From NCBI RefSeq assembly GCF_003857015.1, contig NZ_QGGF01000496.1, forward strand, positions 1 through 54,565: a stretch of 54,565 nt of DNA, in the 5' to 3' direction. The notes beneath the pieces were generated by a model. It did no database searches, had not been told where the DNA came from, and worked only from the letters and a program-made list of their open reading frames with translations. The stretch is from Micromonospora globispora (GTDB taxonomy: Bacteria > Actinomycetota > Actinomycetes > Mycobacteriales > Micromonosporaceae). A program made the position numbers and the translations under genes. Below, piece after piece: positions 18,007 through 26,594 of this stretch (position 1 is the stretch's first letter; each line of letters begins with the position of its first letter).

Positions 18007-19702
18007 GCCACTGTCTCCTCACTGCCCGCGCCTGCTCGGGCACCATCTCCATGGCACCCGCCGGGCACTCCGCGACACACAGCCCGCAGCCCTTGCAGTA
18101 GTCGTAGTCGATCTCGAAGCCGAGGCCCGGCCCGAGCTTGCGGATCGCGTTGTCGGGGCAGACGCCGTAGCAGTTGTCGCACTCGAAGCAGGTGCCGCAC
18201 GACAGACAACGACGCGCCTCGAACAGCGCGGTCGACTCGTCCAGCCCGCCGACCACCTCGTCGAAGGTCGACACCCGCCGGGCCGCGGTGAGCCCGGGCG
18301 CGACCGTGGCGGGCGCGTCGCAGTAGTACCAGGTGTTGAGCCGCTCGAAGCCGGCCGGCGCGGACGGCGGCACGGGCCGCGAGGCGCGCCCCTTCAGATA
18401 CGCGTCGATGGCGGATGCGGCACCGCGGCCCTGCCCGACCGCGTTGGTGACGGTCTGCTCGGCCCTGACGGCAGTCCGGTTGTTCGCGACTGCGGGGCTC
18501 GCAAGCTCACTCCTCGCGCTCACGATGTCGCCGCCGGCGAAGACACCAGCGTGGCCCGTCATCAGGTCCGGGCCGACCCGGACGGTCCCGCCGTCCAGTC
18601 CGACGCCGTCCACCCCGGACAGCAGCGACAGGTCGGCCTCCTGGCCGACCGCGAGCACGACCGCGTCGGCGGACAGATCGTCGTACTCGCCGGTGGGCTG
18701 CGGGAACCCGCTGTCGTCCAGGCGCATCTTCTCCACCCGGACCCGGTCGCCGTCGATCTGCGTGATCGTCGACAGCCAGCGCACGGTGATGCCTTCGTCG
18801 AGTGCCTGGGACAGGTCCACCTCGTGGGCGGGCATCCGGTCCCGGGTACGTCGGTAGACGACGACTGCGTCGGTGGCCCCGATCCGGCGGGCCGAGCGGG
18901 CCGCGTCCATGGCCGTGTTGCCGCCGCCGTACACCACGACCCGGCGGCCGAGCTGTGGCGGTTGCCCGTCGGCGACGCGGTGCAGCATGGTGACCGCGTC
19001 GAGCACCCGGGCGCCGTCACCGGCCGGGATGTCGACCCGCCGGCCGAGCTGCGCGCCGACGGCGACGAACACCGCGTCGAAGTCGGCCGCCTCGGCGGGC
19101 AGGTCGGTCACGGTGTGGCGCAGGTCCAGCCGCACGCCGAGGTCGACGATGCGGGCGATCTCCGCGTCGAGGACGTCGCGGGGCAGCCGGTAGGCGGGGA
19201 TGCCGTACCGCATCATCCCGCCCGGTTCCTCGCCACGGTCCCGCACGGTCACGTCGTGGCCGAGCAGCCGCAGGTGGTACGCGGCGGACAGTCCCGCCGG
19301 TCCGGCGCCGATGACGAGCACCCGGCGCCCGGTGGGCGGTGCGTCGCTGGTGACCGTCCAGCCCCGGCGGATCGCCTCGTCGCCGAGGAACCTTTCCACC
19401 GCGTTGATGCCGACCGCCTCATCGAGCCGGCCGCGGTTGCAGGCGCTCTGGCACGGGTGGTAGCAGACCCGGCCGATGACCGCCGGGAACGGGTTGACGG
19501 TCATGATCTCTCGCCAGGCCGCCTCGTAGCCGCGCTCCTCGACCCGGTACAGCCAGCGCTGCGGGTCCTCCCCCGCCGGGCAGGCGTCCGCGCACGGCGG
19601 CCGGCGGGTGACGTACACCGGACGGTCCACCCGCCAGGTGCCGGTGTGGTTGGCCAGGCTCGATCCGACGCCGAGCGTGATGGCGAAGGGCTTGTCGGTC
19701 AT
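17813..19702 (-). CDS. GltD/NfnB-like FAD oxidoreductase with C-terminal 2[4Fe-4S] ferredoxin domain
   Basis: ATG 19702 overlaps the beta-subunit stop. The 629-residue frame has an N-terminal Fe-S domain (CADACPAGED, CYHPCQSACNRG), FAD-binding VLVIGAGPAGLSAAYHLRLLG, NADPH-binding YGGGNTAMDAARSARRIG, the second FAD motif VFAGGDIV, and at the C-terminus CLSCGTCFECDNCYGVCP and CKGCGLCVAECPAG for two clusters. It resembles NfnB/GltD with a PorD-like ferredoxin attached, so it likely carries electrons from the oxidoreductase to NADP+. The last about 60 residues are low-complexity Arg/Gly and lie over pntAA, suggesting a frameshift; functional homology ends near position 18030. Confidence 0.88.
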   Translation of the reverse strand: MTDKPFAITLGVGSSLANHTGTWRVDRPVYVTRRPPCADACPAGEDPQRWLYRVEERGYEAAWREIMTVNPFPAVIGRVCYHPCQSACNRGRLDEAVGINAVERFLGDEAIRRGWTVTSDAPPTGRRVLVIGAGPAGLSAAYHLRLLGHDVTVRDRGEEPGGMMRYGIPAYRLPRDVLDAEIARIVDLGVRLDLRHTVTDLPAEAADFDAVFVAVGAQLGRRVDIPAGDGARVLDAVTMLHRVADGQPPQLGRRVVVYGGGNTAMDAARSARRIGATDAVVVYRRTRDRMPAHEVDLSQALDEGITVRWLSTITQIDGDRVRVEKMRLDDSGFPQPTGEYDDLSADAVVLAVGQEADLSLLSGVDGVGLDGGTVRVGPDLMTGHAGVFAGGDIVSARSELASPAVANNRTAVRAEQTVTNAVGQGRGAASAIDAYLKGRASRPVPPSAPAGFERLNTWYYCDAPATVAPGLTAARRVSTFDEVVGGLDESTALFEARRCLSCGTCFECDNCYGVCPDNAIRKLGPGLGFEIDYDYCKGCGLCVAECPAGAMEMVPEQARAVRRQWHESADGGRTPGGRARRTAGRADPRRGGPAGRGRHDGGGGIRRRYSRLVRQQLLRRSRRRGGHHR

Positions 19703-20706
19703 CACGCCACCTCCGGGTGCGCGAGCAGTCCGTACCGGTGGATGTTGTGTTCGGCGATGGCGTTGATCGCGTCGAGCACGTCGTCGCGCCGGGTCGGTTC
19801 GAACAGGTGCCGGTAGCGGCCCTGGAGCCGCAGGTACTCCTCCACCGACGCGCGGCGGCGGATGCGGCGGACGCCGGTGACCGCGCCGTGCTCGGCTTCG
19901 AAGACCGGGAAGAGTCCGCTCTCGGTGGCCAGCCGGGCGACCCGGATGGTGTCGCAGGACGCGCTTCCCCAGCCGAGCGGGCACGGCACCAGCACGTGCA
20001 GGTAGCGCGCGCCATGCAGGGTCATCGCGTGCGCCACCTTGGCCTCCAGGTCGCGCAGGTCGGCGACGGTCGCCGTCGCGACGTACGGGATGCCGTGGGC
20101 CATCGCGATCGCGGGCAGGTCCTTGCCCTGGCCGAACCGGTTGCCCGGCCGGTCGCCGACGGCGGGGGTGGTCGCGGTGCGGGCGGCGGGTGGCGTGGCG
20201 CCCGAGCGCTGCACGCCGGTGTTCATGTACGCCTCGTTGTCGTAGCAGACGAAGAGCACGTCGTCGTTGCGTTCGAACATCCCGGACAGGCAGCCGAGCC
20301 CGATGTCGACGGTGCCGCCGTCGCCGGCCTGCGCGAGGACCCGGATCTCGTCCCGGCCCTGGGCGCGCAGGGCGGCCGCAGCTCCGGCGGCGACGGCCGG
20401 GGCGTTGCCGAAGAGCGAGTGCAGCCAGGGGACCCGCCAGGACGTCTCCGGGTACGGAGTGGAGAAGACCTCCAGGCAGCCGGTCGCGTTCACCACGACG
20501 AGCCTGCCGCCGGTGGCCCGCATCGCGGCGTCGAGCACGTACCGGGCGCCGAGCGCCTCGCCGCAGCCCTGACAGGCCCGGTGGCCCGAGGTCAGCGCGT
20601 TGGCCCGGTCCGGGTCGGCCTGGCCGGAGCGCATCGCGGGGTCCAGCAGCCGATTGCCGACGGCGAACGTGCCGACCTGGTAGAAAAACACGGGCTGACC
20701 GCTCAT
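19702..20706 (-). CDS. 2-oxoacid:acceptor oxidoreductase beta subunit (TPP-binding)
   Basis: The 334-residue protein starts at ATG 20706, overlapping the alpha stop. Cys ligands for a [4Fe-4S] cluster appear as CQGCGEA, NATGCLEV and VPCPLGW. The TPP/Mg site is AGDGGTVDIGLG followed by YDNEAYMNTGVQRSG. This is the PorB-type catalytic chain of pyruvate or branched-chain 2-oxoacid:ferredoxin oxidoreductases. It decarboxylates a 2-oxoacid and forms acyl-CoA with its partners. The substrate cannot be read from the sequence. Confidence 0.9.
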   Translation of the reverse strand: MSGQPVFFYQVGTFAVGNRLLDPAMRSGQADPDRANALTSGHRACQGCGEALGARYVLDAAMRATGGRLVVVNATGCLEVFSTPYPETSWRVPWLHSLFGNAPAVAAGAAAALRAQGRDEIRVLAQAGDGGTVDIGLGCLSGMFERNDDVLFVCYDNEAYMNTGVQRSGATPPAARTATTPAVGDRPGNRFGQGKDLPAIAMAHGIPYVATATVADLRDLEAKVAHAMTLHGARYLHVLVPCPLGWGSASCDTIRVARLATESGLFPVFEAEHGAVTGVRRIRRRASVEEYLRLQGRYRHLFEPTRRDDVLDAINAIAEHNIHRYGLLAHPEVA

Positions 20707-21938
20707 CGCGCCCCTCCTCGCAGATCGTGCAGGACGTTCTCCGCGGTCGGTCCGGACCGGCGGGTGGCCGCCGCGCGGGCCAGCTCCCGGTCCACCACCT
20801 CCCGATGGAGATCCAGGAACGTCAACGGTTCGAGCTGGTCGGTCACGGCGTCGCGCAGCATGCCGCGCAGCGATGCGGACGTGACCGGGCGACCGCCCAG
20901 TCCGGCCACCACCGTGTGGCACGCGGTGCCGGGCCGAGCGGCGCGGACGTCGGCGCTGACGATCCCGCCGACGCCGGTCGTGAAGGCGCGTTCCAGCACG
21001 ACCACCCGGCGGGCACCGGCCAACGCGGTGGCCACCGCCTCGAACGGGAACGGCCGGAACGCGGTGACCCCGAGCACGCCGACCGGTACGCCCTCGTCGC
21101 GCAGCTCGTCGACGGTGTCCTTGAGGGTGCCCAGGACGGAGCCGAGCGCGACCACCACGGTGTCCGCGCCGTCGCACCGGTACGGGCTGACGACGTCGAG
21201 CCGGCGCCCGGTCAGGGCCGCCAGCTCCCCGGCGAGGTACGGCAGCCGCTCGAGCACCGCCAACTGCCGGACGTGGGCCAGGTAGCGCACCTCGGTGAAC
21301 GCCTCCGGGCCGACCATGGCGCCGATCGACACCGGGTCGGCCGGGTCGAGGACCTGGCGCGGCTGGTACGGCGGCAGGAACGCGTCCACGCCGGCCTGGT
21401 CGGGCAGGTCGACCGCCTCGACGGCGTGGGTGAGCACGAACCCGTCCATGCACACCATCACCGGTAGCGACAGCTCCTCGGCCAGCCGGAAGGCCAGCAG
21501 GTGCAGGTCGACCGCCTCCTGGTTGTTCTCCGCGTAGAGCTGCACCCAACCCGAGTCGCGCTGGCTCATCGCGTCGCTGTGGTCGTTCCAGATGTTGATG
21601 GGAGCGCCGATCGCGCGGTTGGCCACCGTCATCACGATGGGCAGTCCGAGTCCGGCGGCGTTGTACAGCGTCTCGGCCATGAACAGCAGCCCCTGGCTCG
21701 CCGTCGCGGTGTAGGAGCGACCGCCGGTCGCGGAGGCCCCGATCGCCAGTGACATCGCGCCGAACTCGCTCTCGGCGTTGATGAACTGGCAGCGCCCGAG
21801 CGCGCCCGTCGCCACCCGTTCGCTGAGCGCCTCGACGATGTGGGTCTGCGGCGAGATCGGGTACGCGGGGATCACCTGCGGCCGGCACAGCGCGACGGCC
21901 TCGGCGACCGCGCGGGAACCCTCGATCTGGCTACGCAT
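20703..21938 (-). CDS. 2-oxoacid:acceptor oxidoreductase alpha subunit
   Basis: ATG 21938 is chosen over GTG 21953 because AGGAGCGG then sits upstream. The 411-residue product is PorA-like: AYPISPQTHIVEAL near the N-terminus, INAESEFGAMSLAIGAS, TATASQGLLFMAETLYNAAG, and a C-terminal domain II with VVVALGSVLGTLKDTVDELR. It forms the pyrimidine-binding half of the TPP site with the beta subunit. It overlaps the gamma gene by 8 nt. Confidence 0.9.
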   Translation of the reverse strand: MRSQIEGSRAVAEAVALCRPQVIPAYPISPQTHIVEALSERVATGALGRCQFINAESEFGAMSLAIGASATGGRSYTATASQGLLFMAETLYNAAGLGLPIVMTVANRAIGAPINIWNDHSDAMSQRDSGWVQLYAENNQEAVDLHLLAFRLAEELSLPVMVCMDGFVLTHAVEAVDLPDQAGVDAFLPPYQPRQVLDPADPVSIGAMVGPEAFTEVRYLAHVRQLAVLERLPYLAGELAALTGRRLDVVSPYRCDGADTVVVALGSVLGTLKDTVDELRDEGVPVGVLGVTAFRPFPFEAVATALAGARRVVVLERAFTTGVGGIVSADVRAARPGTACHTVVAGLGGRPVTSASLRGMLRDAVTDQLEPLTFLDLHREVVDRELARAAATRRSGPTAENVLHDLRGGAR

Positions 21939-22494
21939 GTTGCCGCTCCTCACACTCGGCGCGGACGAGCTCGTACGCGGCCTGCGCGGCCGCGACGTTG
22001 GCGGTGGCGAGCGGGCCCGGGAACCGTTGGCGGATCGCGTCGAGCACCGACTCCAGCCGGACCTGCCGGGTCAGCGCGGCGAAGGCGCCCAGCAGCGCGG
22101 CGTTGGGCACCGCCCGGCCGATGTGGCGCAGGGCGAGATCCGTGGCGGCGACCGCGACCGTGGTCGGGGGCAGCTCCACGCCGAGCTGGTGCACCGGGCC
22201 GGCCCAGTTGACCAGGACCGACCCGTCCGGGCGGAGTCCGGTCAGGACGTCAACGTGCCCCAGCAGCGTGGGGTCCTGCACGATCACGCAGTCCGCGGCG
22301 GCGATCGGCTCACGGGTACGGATCGGGCGGGTGTCCAGGCGGCAGTAGGCGCTCACCGGTGCACCGGTCCGTTCCGAGCCGAAGCTGGGGAAGGCCTGCG
22401 CATGCCGGCCCTCGGCGAAGGCGGCGACGGACAGCAGTTCGGCGGCCGTGACCACGCCCTGCCCGCCCCGCCCGTGAATGCGTACTCCGAACAT
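21931..22494 (-). CDS. 2-oxoacid:acceptor oxidoreductase gamma subunit
   Basis: ATG 22494 gives the canonical gamma-subunit N-terminus MFGVRIHGRGGQGVVTAAEL; an in-frame GTG lies at 22515. The 187-residue domain also shows FPSFGSERTGAPVSAYCR. It binds the CoA side of the active site in multi-subunit POR/VOR enzymes. It is the first gene of the operon gamma-alpha-beta-flavoprotein-pntAA-pntAB-pntB, so the promoter should lie just upstream of 22520 on the minus strand. Confidence 0.9.
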   Translation of the reverse strand: MFGVRIHGRGGQGVVTAAELLSVAAFAEGRHAQAFPSFGSERTGAPVSAYCRLDTRPIRTREPIAAADCVIVQDPTLLGHVDVLTGLRPDGSVLVNWAGPVHQLGVELPPTTVAVAATDLALRHIGRAVPNAALLGAFAALTRQVRLESVLDAIRQRFPGPLATANVAAAQAAYELVRAECEERQHA

Positions 22495-22515
22495 GTGGCG
22501 CCGCCTCTCCTCCAC

Positions 22516-22997
22516 CGCCGGGCTGCTCCTCTGCCATCAAGCGTCGCGGCGAAGGGGCGTCGCATCACGAGCCGAAAGGCACCGGTGGGTGGGCCGAAAG
22601 TCGGTCCGGAGTTCGGCGGAGACGGTCCGGGGTGCCGGCATGAAGACGCCCACCGGCGGGCGGTGCGCCGGGCGGGGGAAACCATCTTGGCGATGGTGGG
22701 TCTTGCGATCCGTGGACCGCCGTCCCAGTTCCCTGCCACCCGAGGGTTTCCCCTCTTCGCCGGTGGGCGTCTGACTTCATACTCTCCGCTCGGCGGAGCG
22801 GCCCCCAGGGCGGTTGGTCCCCTGCCGGCGGGACCTCCGTCCCGAACCGCTGTCTCCGTCTCCGTCGCCGTCGCCGTCCCCGTCCGGGTCGCCCCGCGTC
22901 TCCCCGTCGGCCTCCCCCACGCGCGGCCCGACGGCGTCGCCGTCCCGGTCCCCGTCGCCGACCGTGCCCGGGTTGCCCCGCGCCTTGCCCGCGACGG
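22516..22997. other. intergenic region with low-complexity CCGTCS tract
   Basis: About 480 bp with no supported gene. Positions about 22848-22905 are a degenerate tract of ccgtct/ccgtcg/ccgtcc hexamers. The part next to 22520 should contain the promoter of the oxidoreductase operon, but no clear -35/-10 pair was seen. Confidence 0.4.
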
Positions 22998-23222
22998 AAC
23001 CAACTGCTGCTGGCAGCGGTCGCCTCCGAGCTGGTACTGCTGACGGCGTTGCTCGGCGTACCGGGACTGGCCGAGCTGCTGGGCGGCGCGTGGCCCACCG
23101 CGTACGGCTGGGCCCTGGCCGCGCTCGCCATCCCGATCCTGCTGACCGCGGACACCCTCCACAAGGCCCATCGGCGACCGTCGGCGCGGTGCTGGCGGCG
23201 GGTTCTCAGCCGGCGCGGTTGA
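22998..23222 (+). pseudogene. C-terminal remnant of a cation-transporting P-type ATPase
   Basis: This frame has no start or upstream domains. It encodes about 74 residues with two hydrophobic helices (NQLLLAAVASELVLLTALLG and YGWALAALAIPILLTADTLH) ending in a basic tail. The pattern matches the last membrane helices of P-type cation ATPases. The phosphorylation (DKTGT) and ATP domains are absent from the window, and the upstream sequence is low complexity. I read it as a relic of a deleted pump gene. Confidence 0.55.
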
Positions 23223-23607
23223 AGCCGCGCCGGCTGCTGCCGATGCGCGCGCTCTCCACAGGTACGCGAGCACGGTCCTCGCCGAGCATCCGGCGCGCGG
23301 CCTCCAGGCCGGTCAGCACGGCCCCGTAGGCGGCGACCTCGCGCTGGAAATGCTCGACCTTCGAGTACCAGAACTTGAGCTCCGGGTTCATCGTCTTGGC
23401 GTTGATGTAGCTGACGATGTCGGCGTCCGGGGTGATGCCGCGGCGGGCGTAGCAGCGGTCGAAGCGCGCCTTGGTGCGGTCGTACTTCTCGTTCATGGCC
23501 GCCAGGCTGGCCTCGGCCTCCAGCAGTCTGGCCTGCAGATACCGAACGTACTCGCGGGGAATTGACGGGCCGGCGCTCGCCGACCGGGGCGCGGGCAGAG
23601 TGGGCAT
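23206..23607 (-). CDS. hypothetical helical protein
   Basis: The 133-residue product starts at ATG 23607, preceded by GAAGGGGGCC; an upstream ATG at 23646 lacks such a site. Residues 20-110 are Ala/Glu/Arg-rich and predicted helical (YLQARLLEAEASLAAMNEKY), with RCYARRGITPDADIVSYINA and KFWYSKVEHFQREVAAYGAV. It may form a coiled coil. No family is recognised. Its 3' end overlaps the plus-strand ATPase relic. Confidence 0.65.
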   Translation of the reverse strand: MPTLPAPRSASAGPSIPREYVRYLQARLLEAEASLAAMNEKYDRTKARFDRCYARRGITPDADIVSYINAKTMNPELKFWYSKVEHFQREVAAYGAVLTGLEAARRMLGEDRARVPVESARIGSSRRGFNRAG

Positions 23608-23772
23608 GGTCGGCCCCCTTCTCCATTGGCTGAAGGTGTGGCACATCGCGCCGCTAGCAGGCCCGGGGGCTGAGCCCGTGGAGCCAGCCGGGGCGACGTT
23701 GCCCCTACCCCGTGCCGGCGCAGTGATGTCCTTCTACCCGCATAAACGGCTCACTATGCCGCGCGGCGTCCT

Positions 23773-24456
23773 TCAAGACGCGATCTGCTCGACGTCGTCA
23801 CCATGCCGAAGGCGGCGGTTCTGGCAGACCTCGGTCCAGCCGCGGATCAGCGGGAGCCGGCCGGATCGGTGCGCCTCGCGCTGTTCGGTGATCCACTGCT
23901 CGACCTGGTCCACCGATCGCGCGACCGGCTGATCGGTGGTGTCGAGTACCTGGGTTCGCCACCGTGGATCCTCGGTGGCCCACCCTGTCCAGCGGTCCCA
24001 GACCATTCCCGACCAACTGCCGTCGATGATGACGTCCGGCCGGTGACGGGGATCATGGGCATGCCCGCGGTGCCAGACGGCCCAGCCCAAGAAGGCGGCC
24101 ACCGCCGCGGCGTCCCACCGGCCCTGGTCACGCGCGGCGAGCCGGGCGCGCCGGACCTCGCCGGCGACGTCGACCAGACACACCGCGATCCCGTCCAGCA
24201 GCGGTGCGGACGGGACGGCCAGGATCTCACCCAGCGGGGACTGCCCGGTCAGCAGAAGGTCGATTCCCCGGCCCTGATACTCCAGCGCGCGGCGCACCCA
24301 CAGCTCGGTCGCCCGGTTGCGCCAGCGGCGGTCGGCACCCTCCGGTACGCCGACCTCGTCGAAGTCGTGCACGGCAACCCGGCGGAGCCGGTCGGCCACC
24401 GCGAAGGCGAGCGTGGACTTGCCCGAACAACTGGACCCGGTCAGCGCGAGCAGCAT
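23773..24456 (-). CDS. P-loop nucleoside/small-molecule kinase-like protein
   Basis: ATG 24456 gives MLLALTGSSCSGKSTLAFAV, a Walker A directly at the N-terminus (GSSCSGKST). The 227-residue protein continues with VAVHDFDEVGVP (substrate Asp region) and LLLTGQSPLGEILA, and ends with an Arg/His-rich helix. It belongs to AAA_18/adenylate-kinase-like small kinases of unknown substrate. The upstream ribosome site is weak. It lies 80 bp from the GNAT gene in the same direction. Confidence 0.7.
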   Translation of the reverse strand: MLLALTGSSCSGKSTLAFAVADRLRRVAVHDFDEVGVPEGADRRWRNRATELWVRRALEYQGRGIDLLLTGQSPLGEILAVPSAPLLDGIAVCLVDVAGEVRRARLAARDQGRWDAAAVAAFLGWAVWHRGHAHDPRHRPDVIIDGSWSGMVWDRWTGWATEDPRWRTQVLDTTDQPVARSVDQVEQWITEQREAHRSGRLPLIRGWTEVCQNRRLRHGDDVEQIAS

Positions 24457-24536
24457 CCCGCCAGGGTGGCAGACCAGCAACGATCCTCTCGAACGGATTT
24501 CCCCTGCACGTCCGGGCCGTGAGGCAACCTGGTGGG

Positions 24537-25061
24537 CTAGATCTCGATCCAGTAACGCCGCACGGTGCCGAGTTCGGTGTCCCGGACATCCTCGAGGACA
24601 CCGCCCTGGCGCTCGATCGTCTTCGCCGAGGCGACGTTGCCGGCCTCGCAGGCGACCAGCACCCGATCCAGGCCCAGCACTCGCGCTTCCTCCAGCATCC
24701 GCCCCAGCGCCCAGGTGGCCAGTCCTCGCCGGCGCGCGGACGGCCGGATGCCGTAGCCGATATGACCGCCGACCTGTAGCAGGAAGTGGTTGAGCTCGTG
24801 CCGCAGCGCGATCCCGCCGAGCACCCGGTCATCCTCCACGATCCATCGGTACGTGCAGTGCACGCGCCCCGCGCCCAGGGGCTTCGCCGGGTCCGACTGC
24901 TCAGCCAGCCGGGCCACCCAGGCCGCGAACCCGGCCGGCGAGTCCACTTCATCGGAGGGCCGCAGCCCGAAACCGTCCTCGTGGACGCCGGGACCCCACT
25001 CCTCACGCGCCTCGAGCCAGGCGGTGTGCAGGCTGACGGTGGGCGGGATCAGCTCGAGCAT
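24537..25061 (-). CDS. GNAT-family N-acetyltransferase
   Basis: The 174-residue protein starts at ATG 25061 (MLELIPPTVSLHTAWLEARE). The acetyl-CoA-binding motif A is IGYGIRPSARRRGLATWALG (Q/RxxGxG/A type), followed by LDRVLVACEAGNVASAKTIE. This is a typical small-molecule or protein acetyltransferase; the substrate is unknown. Confidence 0.85.
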   Translation of the reverse strand: MLELIPPTVSLHTAWLEAREEWGPGVHEDGFGLRPSDEVDSPAGFAAWVARLAEQSDPAKPLGAGRVHCTYRWIVEDDRVLGGIALRHELNHFLLQVGGHIGYGIRPSARRRGLATWALGRMLEEARVLGLDRVLVACEAGNVASAKTIERQGGVLEDVRDTELGTVRRYWIEI

Positions 25062-25125
25062 GCAGCGACGATAACGCCGGCTGCTGCATCTCCTTGCTGT
25101 ACACCGAGGGTGAGAAAGTGAGCGC

Positions 25126-25404
25126 GTGGGGCTGGACAAGGAGATCGCAGCGCAGCTCGCCGAGGCACGCCTGGCGGAATGGCGACGCACCGGCTATGAC
25201 GAGTGGCGCGAAATGCTCGACAACAAGGAGTGCCGCCTGGTCGTCGGCGAAGACGGCAAGCGGTACACCGTGGTCAGCTACGCCATCGATGACGGCGAAG
25301 GTCGAATCCGTCTGTCGGTCGCCGTCGACGATGGCGGCCTGTCGGCGTTGGTACCGCTGGTTCGAGACGAATTGATGAGCCCGGACGGCACCTTCGTCAC
25401 ATGA
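25126..25404 (+). CDS. hypothetical protein, 92 aa
   Basis: GTG 25126 follows GGTGAG with modest spacing. The product (MGLDKEIAAQLAEARLAEWR...) is acidic, with an N-terminal helix and a beta-rich C-terminus (RLVVGEDGKRYTVVSYAI). No family is recognised. Its stop overlaps the start of the metalloprotease gene (ATGA). Confidence 0.6.
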   Translation: MGLDKEIAAQLAEARLAEWRRTGYDEWREMLDNKECRLVVGEDGKRYTVVSYAIDDGEGRIRLSVAVDDGGLSALVPLVRDELMSPDGTFVT

Positions 25405-26285
25405 CCTTGGCTACGGCAGCGTCCGTGACCCCCTCGAAGAGTGTTGCGGCGTGTGAGCCGGGTGCCGAAGGGTCCAGCGCGGCGCGGGTGGCCGAGGGCG
25501 CCACCGCACAGGAGCCCGCGCTGTATTCCGAGAACGAGGCGAACGCCTACGGCGTGATCAAGGACTCGCCGCGCCTGCCCAACGGCAGCATCACCGTGCC
25601 CACGGTGTTCCACATGGTCTCCGACCACCCCCTCAGCGCCGCCGAGACGACCAGGTGGAACACCCTGATCGTGGCGCAGATGACGGTACTCAACGATTCG
25701 TTCGCGGGCCGCACGGCGGCAGACGCCTCCGACGCGCCGTTCCGGTTCTCTCTCGTCGACACGACGTGGACGGTGAACAGCGACTGGTACACGGTCGTGC
25801 CGGGCGAGAATGAGCGGGACATGAAGAAGGCGTTGTACACCGGGGACTCCCGCACCCTGAACGTGTACGCGGCCAACATCGGTGGCGGGCTCCTCGGCTG
25901 GGCGTACTTCCCGAAGGATTACAACAACGGCCGGGACTACATCGACGGCGTGGTGATGCTCGACGAGTCGATGCCGGGCGGAACGGCGGGCAAGTACGCC
26001 CTGGGTGACACGCTGACGCACGAGGTCGGGCACTGGCTGATGCTGGAGCACACCTTCGCGCACGGGTGCTCCGCTTCGGGGGACTACGTCGCGGACACTC
26101 CGCGGGAAGCGGCGCCGCAGTTCAACTGCCCGGTGGGCGCGCACACCTGCACCGCACCCGGGCTGGACCCGATCCACAACTTCATGGACTACACCCAGGA
26201 CTCCTGCATGAACATGTTCACCGCAGGACAGGCGGACCGGATGAGCGACGCCTGGCTGGCATTCCGGGCCGGCGGCGCTGGGTAA
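25401..26285 (+). CDS. M43-family zinc metalloprotease (pappalysin type), signal peptide missing
   Basis: The 294-residue frame from ATG 25401 has the extended zinc motif HEVGHWLMLEH (HExxHxxGxxH variant) near residue 210 and a Met-turn region (FMDYTQDSCMNMF). Cys residues around CSASGDY and CPVGAHTC suggest disulfides, as in secreted M43B enzymes (ulilysin/mirolysin relatives). Such proteins are normally exported, yet the N-terminus begins abruptly with TLATAASVTPSKSVAACEPG, like the end of a signal peptide. The start sits directly on the upstream gene's stop, so a deletion may have removed the leader. It may be non-secreted or inactive. Confidence 0.8.
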   Translation: MTLATAASVTPSKSVAACEPGAEGSSAARVAEGATAQEPALYSENEANAYGVIKDSPRLPNGSITVPTVFHMVSDHPLSAAETTRWNTLIVAQMTVLNDSFAGRTAADASDAPFRFSLVDTTWTVNSDWYTVVPGENERDMKKALYTGDSRTLNVYAANIGGGLLGWAYFPKDYNNGRDYIDGVVMLDESMPGGTAGKYALGDTLTHEVGHWLMLEHTFAHGCSASGDYVADTPREAAPQFNCPVGAHTCTAPGLDPIHNFMDYTQDSCMNMFTAGQADRMSDAWLAFRAGGAG

Positions 26286-26302
26286 CCACGGCTTGCACGT
26301 GT

Positions 26303-26340
26303 CGGGGTTGACGGGCCGCAGTTACGGCTCGTCAACCCCG
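26303..26340 (+). terminator. hairpin terminator after metalloprotease
   Basis: CGGGGTTGACGGGCCG and CGGCTCGTCAACCCCG pair almost perfectly around a 6-nt loop, 18 nt after the stop, followed by ATTTGC. Confidence 0.8.
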
Positions 26341-26594
26341 ATTTGCATGCGCACACTGAGGGGCTACCGAGGGGTTCCTCTGCTGCGAGCACACGTCGAG
26401 GTCGGGGTTGCTCGGCAACTTCGATTTCATGAGCAAGAGCGAAGAAGCCCGTTACCGGCGGTCCCGCCGACGGGCCCGCGCGACGACGATGCCGTGAGGA
26501 TCAGCGGCGCGGCCACGGACATCGGGTCGAACCGGTGGGAGCGCGCCGGGCCGCGAGGGTTTGTGCGGACCGTCTGAGGTAACCCGGGACCGCG

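Noticed and set aside
22848-22905. CRISPR or minisatellite array
   Set aside because: Degenerate hexamer low complexity with no spacers.
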